Below are positions 27,101-39,100 of a stretch of DNA of 64,000 nucleotides, one piece after another. The stretch comes from Callaeas wilsoni. Its lineage: Eukaryota; Chordata; Aves; Passeriformes; Callaeidae. The translations under genes were made by a program, and so were the position numbers. The DNA lies in assembly GCA_013398955.1 (NCBI GenBank), contig VWPU01002962.1, positions 1-64,000 of the forward strand. Reading direction: 5' to 3'. Within the stretch, counting starts at the first letter, position 1. Each line of letters begins with the position of its first letter. The notes below the pieces were generated by a model. That model was not told where the DNA came from. It saw only the letters and a program-made list of their open reading frames with translations, and did no database searches.

Positions 27101-30100
27101 ACAGTCACCCTTTTATTGGGCCATTAATGCTATTTCAGAGCGTCATGCTGTATCCACAGGCAATAATTTAGCAGTTGTTTATCAGGAGCTTTCATAAAGC
27201 TTTGAATAGTATTATAACATTCAGTAACACTAAAAACAGCATTTCAGAAAATGTGCCAGTTTACATGGGATATCCGTGAATATAGTTGTTCGGGAATGCA
27301 TGACCCACATAACCTATAAATGTAATTGGAATTTACAGTGCTGACATAGGCTGATGGATAGCAGATTAGAGCCCTGATTAACCATGTGATTCACAGGCTG
27401 GGAATATATTGTCCTAAGAAAGATTCATTAGATGCAATCAGAATTTCAAGTGGTCAGATGAAATTCAAGTATGCTGCTTGCTTTCCTTCCGCCTCATCCC
27501 CACCTTCTGTTTTTCTTTTTAGGTTGCCTTCTTATTCATTTATTTATTTATTTAATTTCCAGAACTGGAAAATACTACTTTGATGAATCTGTTCCTCACC
27601 CTAAAGCTGTCTGTCTGTTATTCATCAGAAAGCAGGTCGCAGTTCAGTGAGCAGAAGAAAAGATTTTAATAGAAGCTGTGCCAAGGGCTGTAATGCATCA
27701 TTTTAGGGCCCTAATTACATTACAATGACAAATATCAATGGTGACAACAGCAATAACCTACATCCTTTAATGGCTGTGCTGGAAAAGGAGTTTGGGCACT
27801 GCGCCATCAGATTAGACTTGGTTTCAAAACATAGGCCATTAGAAGTGTGTGTGTCCACAGCATTATTGGCTGATAACTGAAGCCCAGTGGAAGGGCCTGT
27901 AAATAAATGAAGCCTCTCTAAAGCCTGGTCCCGTGGGACAAAAGAAGTAAAATTAGATAACTGTGGAAGCAGCTGTGTTTCCGAGGCAACTTTGGCTTTC
28001 CATGTGAGGAATTTGATGCCTGATTTTATGAAAACATACTTTTTCCATCTCCTGGCAGTTAGACTGATCATGAAAAACCCATTGACCTGATGCCTAACAG
28101 AAAAACGAAACCCTAAACTGCTGTTCAAATGTAGGGTTTTAAAAATGTGTGTGAGTGTAGAAATTTAGAGTTGTGCTTTACTTTGTGTTGGAGTTTGTAC
28201 CTTAGGCAAAGAAGAATGAGTTTCCAGGCTTCCTCCAGGGGTACTAGGAATAAGTCTACTGAGATGCTAATCTATGTCATCAGTACCTACACCTTCAAGC
28301 TTCAGGGCAGCATCTCAAGAAACTCCCTCAACTAGCTTCTGGCAGCTAACTCCATTCTCTTGTATGTTTTATGGAAGACAATCAAGCCTCTTGCTGTGGC
28401 ATTATCTCCTGCAGTTAATTGTTGAAGCAGTTGCAGAGTTGAGACAGAGTGTACTTGATATTTACCGTGTGAAAATGTCTGGTGTGAGACTTTCCTTGGT
28501 ACAGAACGTGTACCTTGCTATCGCTTGTGCATGTACACAGTGTTCTCCTTCACGCCTTCGGACTGCATGTGGTCTCCAAAGGTAGGCTGCCGTGCCTCCG
28601 TCATGCTGTGCCTCTGCAGTCTGCTGCTGCTCAGCTGGGCTGTTTCCTTGCTGCCTGAGTGTGGAGGATGATGAAAGGTAGCTGTATGCACAGCCATGCA
28701 ACTGGGGATGCTGTTTGTTAGGGAAAGTGAACACTGTTTTAGTAGGGAAAAAATGCAAACACTTTGGCATAGCAAAGGCTTTTTGGCTTTGTTGTCACTG
28801 GCCTAGCTGTGAAATGCTGCTGGGGAATAGTTCAACATCACTCGAAGCTGTTTTAGGTCTTTTTCTTCTCCACAGACTGAGCTGGGTGCTGTCTCCATCA
28901 GCTCACTTCCCTGCATACAGCATGAAAGGACTTGTTGTTCTGAACTCCAGTGGGACTGATACCAAGAGATTTATAGCAGTCGTGTAACTGTGCATATTCA
29001 GGCACTTGTTTTCAGTTACTTACAGCTTTTTGGAAAACTCTTTTTAGTTGAATGTTTCCCAGGTTCAGAATCTGCCAGAGGTGAATTTTTCTATAAATAC
29101 TGAGCAAATATATTTCAGCCACTTATTGGCCAGAAGAGCAGAAGAAGAGAGGCATACTTTTGTTGGGGAGGGAGGAGAGAAGTGATCAAAAGAAAAACAT
29201 CGTAACTGAAATAACTTGAAATATCTATGGTTCAGTACCTTACTTGAGAAGAAATGCCTCAAAGTGAATTGAGTAAAATTATTTTTGTTGACTAAGCTAT
29301 ATTCTTGCTGAACGGTAATTTATAGGTTTGATGGGGAAGCCAGTGGAGTTTTACAGCCTGTGTTACCCAGGAGGTCAGATAAGACAATTTTAACAGTCCC
29401 TTCTGGCCTTAAAATCTATGAATCTACAAGCCTTTTAAAATTAGATGCTGAGCTCCTGCATGGCACTTTGAGCCGGTTTTGTTCTCAGTTCCTTAGCAGT
29501 ACAGTAAAGGTATCAAGCTAATGTAGCTGAGGCAGAAGAGTAGTTTTCCAAAGGCTACACCCATGGAGCTGTGCAGGGCAATGTTGTGACAGGCATTTTA
29601 AAGATGGGGAGGAGTTGGTTTTGGAGCAGAAGAAAGCATGATGTGCCTTTTTTTTACGAAGGCACATATGGGTGTTAAATGGCAGGTCAGAGTGGCTTCA
29701 GCTTATGTCAAGACAGGGGCACTTGGGAATTTTCTTCTCATGTGGAAAAGCCTCAAAGCATAGAATGTGTAGTTTTCTCTCTGGCTTTAGGGCACTTGGG
29801 AGATTTCTCCAAAAAAAATAGCAGTGTGGCTGGCACCTAAAATTTGGATATGACTAGATAAATGGTGTTTGAACCACTAAGAACAGGTACTTTACAGCTG
29901 TGCCTTGTATTACAGTCTACATTTCCTTAATCAAATAGTGTTTCTCAAGGAATGCTGTATTGGATTGTGCAGCCTTTCTGGCTGAAGCTTAGATGCACAC
30001 AACTTGTTGCTCCCTGTGCTGCTCTGTGTAACAAGCAGTTAATAAATTCCCTTGTCCTCTAGTGTAGTGAATGCTGTCTGTTTAAAGGAATATTTAAGTT

Positions 30101-33100
30101 TTACCTTGTGGGATAGCTGATATTATAGGTGCATTTGAAATTTGTGGATAATTTGGCTTTTTGCTGAACAGAATATATTCTAAAGTATCATATAGGGTAC
30201 CTCTGCTGCTGAATAAATAGGAAAGATGTAGTAGACAAATACAAAAAAATTATTAAAATGCGTAAATTTAAGGAGACGAGGACTTGCATAAACAGGGAAA
30301 ACCAGTGAGGAGATACAAGGAATGTTTAACGTAGAAATTGCTGTATAAATGACATATGAGAATCTAGGTGGATTTCAGAGAAATGAAGATGTTGTGTTCC
30401 AAAATAGCATGTATTAACTCGTGTGTATCACACAGTATGCACAAGGGGGCAGAGTTAGTTTCACATGTACTCTTACCTCTTGCAAACCATGCCCGCTGGT
30501 TATGTAGCTAACTGTAATATTCCTTGAACCCAGATTTATTTTATATGAACTTCTGACTTTCTACTGTTACATGTGAGCCTTTGTGATCTATAGGTTCTTT
30601 TCTAAGTGTTTGCCATTTAAAAGACAGCATAGCAAAAAGGCTGGAAGGTTTGCTTTTAGAAGGAATGCTGAATTGCATGTTAGTATGTCTTCATCATATG
30701 ATTTGTGACTTTGTAAAAGGAAAAGCGTTCTGTCCTATCCTAAAATGAGGAACTGATCCTGGTTAGAATTTATTGTAAGAAAATTATGATTTATGGTAGG
30801 AAAGTCTATGTGGCTTTAAATATTCTGCTTCTGGAGCTGTAATTCCTGTGTTATCTAACCAGATCTCCTCTGTCTCTATTGAGATTTTCAGATTAAGTAC
30901 AGAGAATAAGAATTGATCTCTGGTATGAAAGTAAAACATTGTGTATTATTAATTTGTGGTTACAGTTGCCACATGAAAGTAACTACTACTAACCAGGAGA
31001 ATAGATAACAGCAGAAGTGTGTTACAAGGCTGCAGTATTCCTTTCTGAAATATATGGTAGAATGATTATCAGTAAAGTTGTATATTACAATGCTAATGTT
31101 CTCATGATATGCATTGTTACAAGTAAATGGTGTATTTGTTCTCTTTGCTTTACAATGGCATTGCTATTATTTGAAGTGATCCTTCCTTTTGAGTAGTAGG
31201 AGAGTCCAGTTTGATACACAGAATTTTATTTTTTGTTACATCCCCTGAAGATTCTGTTCTTTAAATTGCTGTCATTGTGTAATCAAAATTAACTACTCTT
31301 TGTGTCAGTTCTAAATAGTGGTTTTTAAGGAAAAGATTTTAGCCAGAAATTACTGGCTTCCTAAATATATTTGGATCCATGTACAAGCACTGCTGTTATT
31401 TTGAGAACATCTCTGGGCCAGAGGATGGCCAGAGTTGAAAAAAACCAAACAGATGTCTCTTTAGGGTTCATGGGTGACAGTCGCATTTGAGAATTTATAT
31501 AATTGAACTTTTTTTTCTTGTGACTTGCAGGCAGAAATTGTCAAGAGGCTGAATGCTATATGTGCACAAGTCATTCCCTTCCTGTCCCAAGAGGTAGGTA
31601 GTCACTTGTTCTGCTTCTGATCTAAATGGTTGCCTCATCGTATCTATTACGAAAGTGGGGCTTTGTGTTGAGACCGTTTCTTTATGAATCTCTTGGCACT
31701 TGTAGATGACTTTCCACTGTGCTGTTATCACTTTAACTTCATTATCTTCTTCAAGCCTATTATAATATCATTTAAATATATTTACCAAATGGAATACGTT
31801 GTAATGTCGAAGCAGAATTTTGCTTTAAATATTTTTCTTTAATGTACAATATAGTTTTTCTTGTAATTATGATTTTGTGGATCTGAAATCAAAGACAGCT
31901 TGCAAAAGTGCTAGAAAGGCATAATTTGTGCTACATCCTTGGCAATGAACATTAAAGTTCGGCAGAAACTTCTGTTTTGGTACATGAATAATGATGTTCA
32001 ACACAGCAGGCATAGAAACACAGTTTTTGTGTTGGCTTTTTTCTCTCTGCATCCCCAATGGCTTACTACCTTAAATCCATTTATGTTTTTGTGTATTTGG
32101 GGAATATAAACAGAAAATTGAAACTCACTGTGAGCTAATTTCTCTAAGCATTAATTTTCTCGAAATTATGATTTGCTGGTATTATTGTGAGTGCATTGTA
32201 GATAATTTAAGAGGCACTGGGATTTGGGGGAGTTGATGGGAGCTAATGAGGAAGTTTCTGAGCAACTGGCGTGTGTGAAGTAAATAGGAAATGTGGTTCA
32301 TGAAAGGAAACCTAGGGAGCATAATGGCTTCCCTTGTCCACTCCTCTGAAGGAAAGGGACTGGAGACTGGGGTCTGTTGGCACAGGTTAGTCTGCATCAA
32401 TGTAGCACACATTTCATTTCAATACAATATGTAGCTGCGAAGTCAAAACTGGAAGGTGCATTTTTTTGTGTATTGCATCTGTAAAATGTCATGCCTGAGA
32501 ACACGATGTGACTTTCTCCAGACTTTTCAGTTGTTTCATAAAATGACAGTCCTTTTTGAGAGAGCTGCTCAGCTGGCTGCAAATGAGAGGCTGCATGCTC
32601 CATGTTGCTGTTCAGCTACTGAGCTTTGTGCGTGCCACATGCGTGTGTATCTGTGTGTGTTTGAAACAAGAATAATGCCATCAAAACTAGAACCTGACGG
32701 TGTTTGTGCATGCCACTGTACTCTGTGCTTATTAAGATGGATTTGTGAAAACTAAATGATGTGTAATGTTCTTGCTCCATTGCTCCATTGGAGGACCAGA
32801 ATTCAAGTCCTGCACAGATCTAAAACAAGTAGCTGTTTTATACTTTGCTTCAGAGTCTCTATAGGTGTAGTTACATGGTTTTATTTGCTGTGCAGAGATA
32901 GCATACCATATATATAGACAGCAGGGAAGGATTGAGAGGGGAAGCATAAAAAAGCTTTTCATGTGTCTTGACAGTGCAACTGACAGTGATAGTTTTTGTA
33001 ATGGGTTTAGGAAAATCTTGATGATTGTTTGACCTCTTCTAGTAAGAATACATATTTAAATCAGTTTATATTGGCATACACTGATGTGTCAAAAGAGAAC

Positions 33101-36100
33101 TGAGCTTCAGGTTTGAGTATCCTGCTATCTTGATTGCTCTCTAATTTTTGTCTTTAAAAAGTGAATGTCTTAATGTGGAAGTCTCTTTATTTCATCATCT
33201 AGATTAATAGAGAATTGAATTGCAGCATGCTTTTGCTGTTTATGCATTTTACATACAGTCTAATTGTGGAATAGTGGCTGAAAAATATGATCAGGCTCCT
33301 TTATATTGTGCCTGAGGGAAAAATGAACAAAATACAGTGGTTTCATGCACTGATGGCAACATTATTGCCTCATAATAGCACCAGGTTAACTTGTCTTATT
33401 GCTTGTTAACTTCGTAAGGAATCAATGGCTTGTGATAACTCACTTAGAAGTAAGAAATAGTGGGCAAAATCACTAGCGATCTTGTGAAAAGGATGCATTT
33501 ATAGTACATCACCCTACTGTGTGCTACTGTCTGCTTTGTTTCAGGGGGCAATCCAGTAAAATGTTCATTAAATTCTCCAGGCCTCAGTCAGTTTTACTGT
33601 GCTGTACGTCATCTAAGCATATATTCAAAACAAAGTTTCTAACCTGCCTAAACAAACAGTCAACTGTTACCTTGTTTTTACATTTATTCCAGTTTAGACA
33701 GACTGTAAAAAACAGCACTAAGAAATACAAGCTTCCCATTTTCATAGGAAAGAGTGATTCTGTGGGCAAGATGTGAGATGGACCTCAGAGGCAATGTGTG
33801 TTCGATTTCTGCTGTGGTTTGGGGCTTCCTGTGTTGCAGGAGTCATTTTCCACCTCTATGTGATGTTGTGAGATACCAGTATGCTCAAAGTAGTTCCTGT
33901 TGCATAAGATGGAGGAGGTGCCTGCAACGGTGTAGGTTGTGGTCATTCAGTTAATTTAGTTTTGATCTGCTGCACTTGATAGATAGTTAGATGTTCCCAT
34001 GCTTGAATGATCTAGTCAGTACAGTGCAATTATTTCGTATCTATAGCCACAGACAGTGCCTCTGCTAATTTACACTTCTCAACTGAATTTAACAGCTTCA
34101 GCAGAGTATGACACTTTCACAACCCTGTGGCTTTCTAGCTGGGGCTGGTTCCTGTCTGCTCAAGGTGGTATGTGTGACTGGTTGCAGCCTGTGGCTATCA
34201 TTGTGGGCTAAGTGCAGAATGACCTCAAGTGTTGGATAATGGCATTTCTTCAGTGTGTTTGGAGATACATATCACAGTTACTCTCTTTTGAGTAAATACT
34301 GACTGTGTTTATATTGATGAAACACATGCAAGCTGGCCGATGTACAGCAAGCCCTGTCATTGTGGCAACTTGGAGCTCAGCACTACTTGCAAAAGCTGCT
34401 TGAGAAGCCAGTGTGGATGCCTGTCAACTTACATGCCTCAATGTAAGCATTTTGTAAGGCTGAAGGAGGCTGTAATAAACTTTTTTGGAAGGTTCACTTT
34501 CTCTTCCAACTGCCAGTGAACTAGCTAATAACAAGCTAAATGAGTTGTTTTTTAACATGCATCTTCAGTTTCCTGTGCACGTTAAGGTATATATACTTAC
34601 TAGTATAAGTCATATATACTTACTGGTATAATAAAATGCCAAGCACTGGCATGCATACATGTAAACAAACATCAAAAGGAAATTCTACTTGGAGTCTTCT
34701 CTTTTCAAACATTTTAATATGCTGATGGTTTTCCTTTTAAGAGATTGATGTGGGCCATAATATGCTTGCTCTTCTTTGTGCATACTTTCCCTGAAGGTGA
34801 AAGTGACTTTCTAAAGTCCAGTAAATTTGAATGAGGAGTGTGAGATCCATTATGTAGAAGCATAGCAGGAGTTCTTACATACTGATCGAAAGGAAATAGC
34901 TTTTGGTCTGAGATGTGAGGTTGAGAAGATGGAATTATTTGCCTCCATCTTAGACTAGCCCCAGACTAGAGCTAAACAGTAAATACGAGGAAACTCTCAG
35001 AGATCTGTAATCCTTCTGCCAAGGAATGCATCTCATTAGCAATTTATGCATATATTGCTAATAATATTCTTTCATTTTTCTGAAGTAGTTATTATATCTT
35101 GTCTGAGTTATGATGCCTGGATGCAGTGACCCAACTTGTCCCTTCTAGCTTTTACAGTGTGTGCTTTACTCCACGGTAAATGTGTATTTGCTCTCCAGTT
35201 CTCACTAGTGTTTTTGGCACGGCCTTGTCTCATTATGCTGTCTCTAGGTAGGGCTGCTCAGAAGGGCTGTGCTGCAGTTCTTAAGCAAGACCTGTACTTC
35301 TAAACATACAATATAACAACAAAATAGTACAAGTAAGGAATAGCAGAGGCTGCTTGCTTCTTCCAAGCAAATTGTTCAGTGAGTTTTGCTTTGGATATTG
35401 GTGGCGGTCCTGAAGACAGGCTGTAATTAGGGGTTTTTAACACCAGTGTAATTGTGTTCATGCCTGGGGGAATTTTGGCCACTTACTTGCTGTCAGCACA
35501 GCTCCCCTGTCATTGGGAGTTGAGGAGAGCTCTGACATGGTATAAGAAGCCCGGGAGTTTTCCACCATGCTGCAGTGCCTGTGCATTAGCTGGGGCTAGG
35601 CAATGACTGTGTGGTGAGACAGTGTGATGGTGAAAAAGCCTAGATTCTTTTTGTGGTCTCTGTAGCTGTTGCTACCCACTGTGAGACTTAAAAGAAGACC
35701 CTCCAGCTGCCATGCTTTCCTGGACCAAAAGCCATTTCTTCTGGAAGGCCAAGAGTCCCTCATTTTTGCCCCAAAGCAATGAGATGAGGTGGTACAGAAT
35801 AGCCCAGACACACCCACACCTCATGGCTGCTGTGTAAAAATAACTCTGTACTGGCCAAAACCAGGACAAGACAGTTAAGGGTGGCTTTTTAGATTTGTTT
35901 TTCTTGCCCTGAGAACTTTCATGCAAGAGGGCTTGTAAATGAAAATGCCGTTTTTGTTTGTGTGTTGCACTGAGAATTGTGAAATCTGAAGTAGCACCCT
36001 TTCTTACAGCCCCCTCCCCCAGTGAGGCTTAGGGTGCTCCCTGGGAAGTCCCGATGCTCTTCACCTAACTTTTGTGTTGGAGGTGGTTTTGAGGATTTGA

Positions 36101-39100
36101 GTCCTCATTTTATTTTATGCAACTTTTTGCTTCTGGTAAGGATGAACAGAAAGAGTTGCTGTACAAGATGGTCTGTGCCTTAGCTTCATTCTGCCCACAT
36201 ACACAGCCGTGAGAGGGCAAACTTGAATCTTTAAAAGGACCTTCTCAACCTTTCCCTTAAACTTTGTGCCCAAAAACATCTGGATGTTGGTTTTGATGCA
36301 AAGCTGATGTTTCATTGTTACAGTTTTTGCATCTCTCCAGGTAGTGAGGACCTCCCTTCTTTCTCTGTTCAACCTGAGGCTGTAAATCAACGATGTCTCA
36401 CTCTCAGTGCAGATCACACAACCTACTTGCAGTTCTCCCTGACCCCTCCTTGCACCTATTTGTTCGGTGTCATCCTGATTCTGTGAGGCTGCCTGTGAAG
36501 ATTAATTTGCCACTGGTGGAGGTCTGAGCAGGCATGGATCTGGTTGCAAGATGAGAGCCTTATTTTGTTTGTAGTTGATGTTTTCAAATAAATACCAGTC
36601 AGCTTTCAACATACAGGAATTTTGAATTTACTGCAGGAATACAGTATCACTCAAACTGAGATAATACAACCACTGGAGCTTGTAAACTATGTTGTTAATT
36701 AGACCATGTGTTTTTGATGGACTTTTAAAAGCTATTAAAATTTACATGTTGGGGATTGAAATAATTAGTTTTCTTTCACGTGTTTGACAGATTTGTGAAT
36801 GTCATTTTAAATTTTTTTCTTATGGTTGAGCTGCTTTGAAATGTACCTAGGAGGAGAATCTGTATATTCTTTAGTGATGTGGGTGCCATTTGCTTGTTAA
36901 AATATATACCTTTCTTTTTAGAATACTGGGTGGGGTTTATTCATAAAGTTTCCATGGCTGTAAGGAAAAAGGCTTACATTTGAAGATGGCATTTAAATTC
37001 AAAAGCACATGGTGCTGATGAACAAAAGGAAGGCAGTTTCCCATTTAGCCAGGTTGTGAAAGAGCTCTTCAGGAAGCAAAGGTGTAATGGCATAAAAATA
37101 AGAATCCTCCCCTTGCCTATATATTTTTGCATATCAACACACAATGTGACTGTCTGTTAGAGAACAGTTACTTTAGATCCTGCATGCCTTAGAAAAGCAA
37201 ATAAAAACAGTGAAAGAATCTGTGCTTAATAATTTAGAAAACAAATAATTTTATTCTGTTTCTGATCTTCATTTATAGCACCAGCAACAAGTGGTGCAGG
37301 CTGTGGAGCGTGCCAAACAAGTGACCATGGCAGAACTGAACGCAATCATTGGGGTATGTGGTCTTTCCATTTTAGCTCTGATTGTGTTTGTAAATAGCTT
37401 TTCTTTTTCTTTCTCTCTTGCATAAACTGATTTCCATCAGGTGGGCAAAAGTTGTGGGCAGTGGTGAAGTTCAGTAGCTTGATCTTCATAAAAGCTGGTT
37501 ACTACCAGAAGACTTTTTGCTTCCACTGTGCCAAGAAGACTAATGGGGTAATTAATGTCTGTATTGTATCTATTCCCCAAAGCAGGCTCAGTATTTGTTT
37601 TTCCTTTTTTTTGCTGTTGTTTTGTTTAAGTAACATGTTTCTTTTGTATATCACCTGCCACTCTGCTTCTGCAGCTAAGATAACAGGTAGCCTTGATATG
37701 ATACACTGTTTTTTCCCATCCCTGCTGCTCACATTTTTTTCTGTGTGTTGGTTCAAGACTCTGAATATTAACCACACTTTTTATTTTTACATTAAAAAAC
37801 AGCTGTTACTTTAAAAAACGAACATAAAAAAACCCCCACCCACTCACCAAACCAACCAGCCAAAATACCCCCACCAAAACCAAAATACCCAAATATACAA
37901 TTAAAATCGACAGCAGAACAACTCATCCTCACTGTGCTTGTAGATGACCTGCTCTTAGTCATCTAAAAATACGGGGCATGGAGCCCCTCTTGTAAAACTT
38001 TCACTGCCAGTGGTATTAGCCCAGTACAGAGATTTTATAGGTGTGGGCAGCCACAGGGTTTATATTTTATAACTGGAGAAGACAGACATAACAACAAAAG
38101 CCATGGCTGTTCACACTACATAAAATAAAGGTGAGAAGTCATAGCTTAATAACACATTATTCTCTTGTATAATTATGCAGCTGGAGCAAGCAGTTGTTTA
38201 AGTTATTCTAATGAAGACGCTACAACTGTGCTTCGTATCTTCTGTGTCCTCCCAAATGCTTTTTCTTTTGTGTATAGATTATACGTAAAAGTATTTTCCT
38301 TTTTTTATTCAGTGTATCAAATGCACTTTGAAATGCTAATTATTCCATTTACTTTCATTAAAATTCAAATTGCTGAATGAAGATGTGGATAAGGGTCGCT
38401 GAATAATCAATCTGAAGTGAAGATATTGCTTCAATTATGCCTCTGTCTTTTAACAAGGAAATCAGGACTTTCTGATCATTCCTGACAGTAGTTTAGAGCA
38501 GCGGTCTGATTGTAGCTTGTTTTTAATAGGCTGTTTCTAACTATTTTGTATACCTCTGACCACAAGAAAGCACTGGTAGTCAATTAGAAATTATAAATGG
38601 AAAAGAGTAACCCTTATTTCCTCTGAAGTGCCCGTAGAAAGAAGGGGGTGAGTCAGGACGCATCATGTAGAATCATGAATAATATTTGTTGTATGTCTTT
38701 TACGCTCCAGTGGGGAGAGTGGGAAATGAATAATTTCCCAATTAGTTTTCATTACCTAACCAAAAATATTGCCTTCTATTAACATTCTTTGCATAAAGTA
38801 AGTAGCTAAAGGTTGGCTTCTTTGTTAAAGCTTTTGTACGTGTGTGCTGCATGTGCATTTATAGCGTGCGTGTATACATGCATGCATGGTTTTGTGTATA
38901 AGTGCACACACATTTCACAGTCTACCTGTGCACGTTTTTGCCATTCACCTTTGTTTTCATTAGAGAGACTGCAAAAAGGAGTTTGATTTCTAGTAAAGAA
39001 AGCAGATGTAAAGTGTGCGATGTTAAAGATGCTGGCCATCGCACTCGTTATTTAAGTTTATCCTGCTTTCATGCGTGGCTAAACCACACAGAATAAAAAT

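Larger units (their letters stand above)
3326..31530 (+). other. TLE4: TLE4 intron 4 (28.2 kb)
   Basis: The largest complete intron in the window, phase 0, donor GTAGGT, acceptor TTTTTTTTCTTGTGACTTGCAG. It holds CR1 fragments at 3898-4252 (minus), 10834-10920 (plus) and 29355-29427 (plus), a minus-strand solo LTR at 12652-13085, and candidate regulatory blocks at 6553-7330, 7870-8230, 27170-27400 and 27600-28090. Poly-T or poly-A runs occur near 9480-9527, 11502-11514 and 23716-23729. Stretches not listed separately, such as 4300-6500, 8600-10800, 13100-27100 and 29500-31500, look like unremarkable AT-rich intron. Scattered frames of up to about 150 codons there show no domain, no splice context and no protein-like composition. 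Confidence 0.85.
31594..37278 (+). other. TLE4: TLE4 intron 5 (5.7 kb)
   Basis: Phase-0 intron, donor GTAGGT, acceptor TTCATTTATAG. It contains a 23-bp tandem pair at 34589-34632 and a possible regulatory block at 36600-36830 (TTGTTAATTAGACC, AATAATTAG and TATTAAAATTTACATG motifs). No CR1 or LTR was seen. The remainder is ordinary AT-rich sequence. Confidence 0.85.

Noticed and set aside
38870..38935. Alternating purine/pyrimidine tract with CATGCATGCATG and GTGCACACACA
   Set aside because: Short and imperfect, without a clear repeat unit; not enough to call a microsatellite or Z-DNA element.
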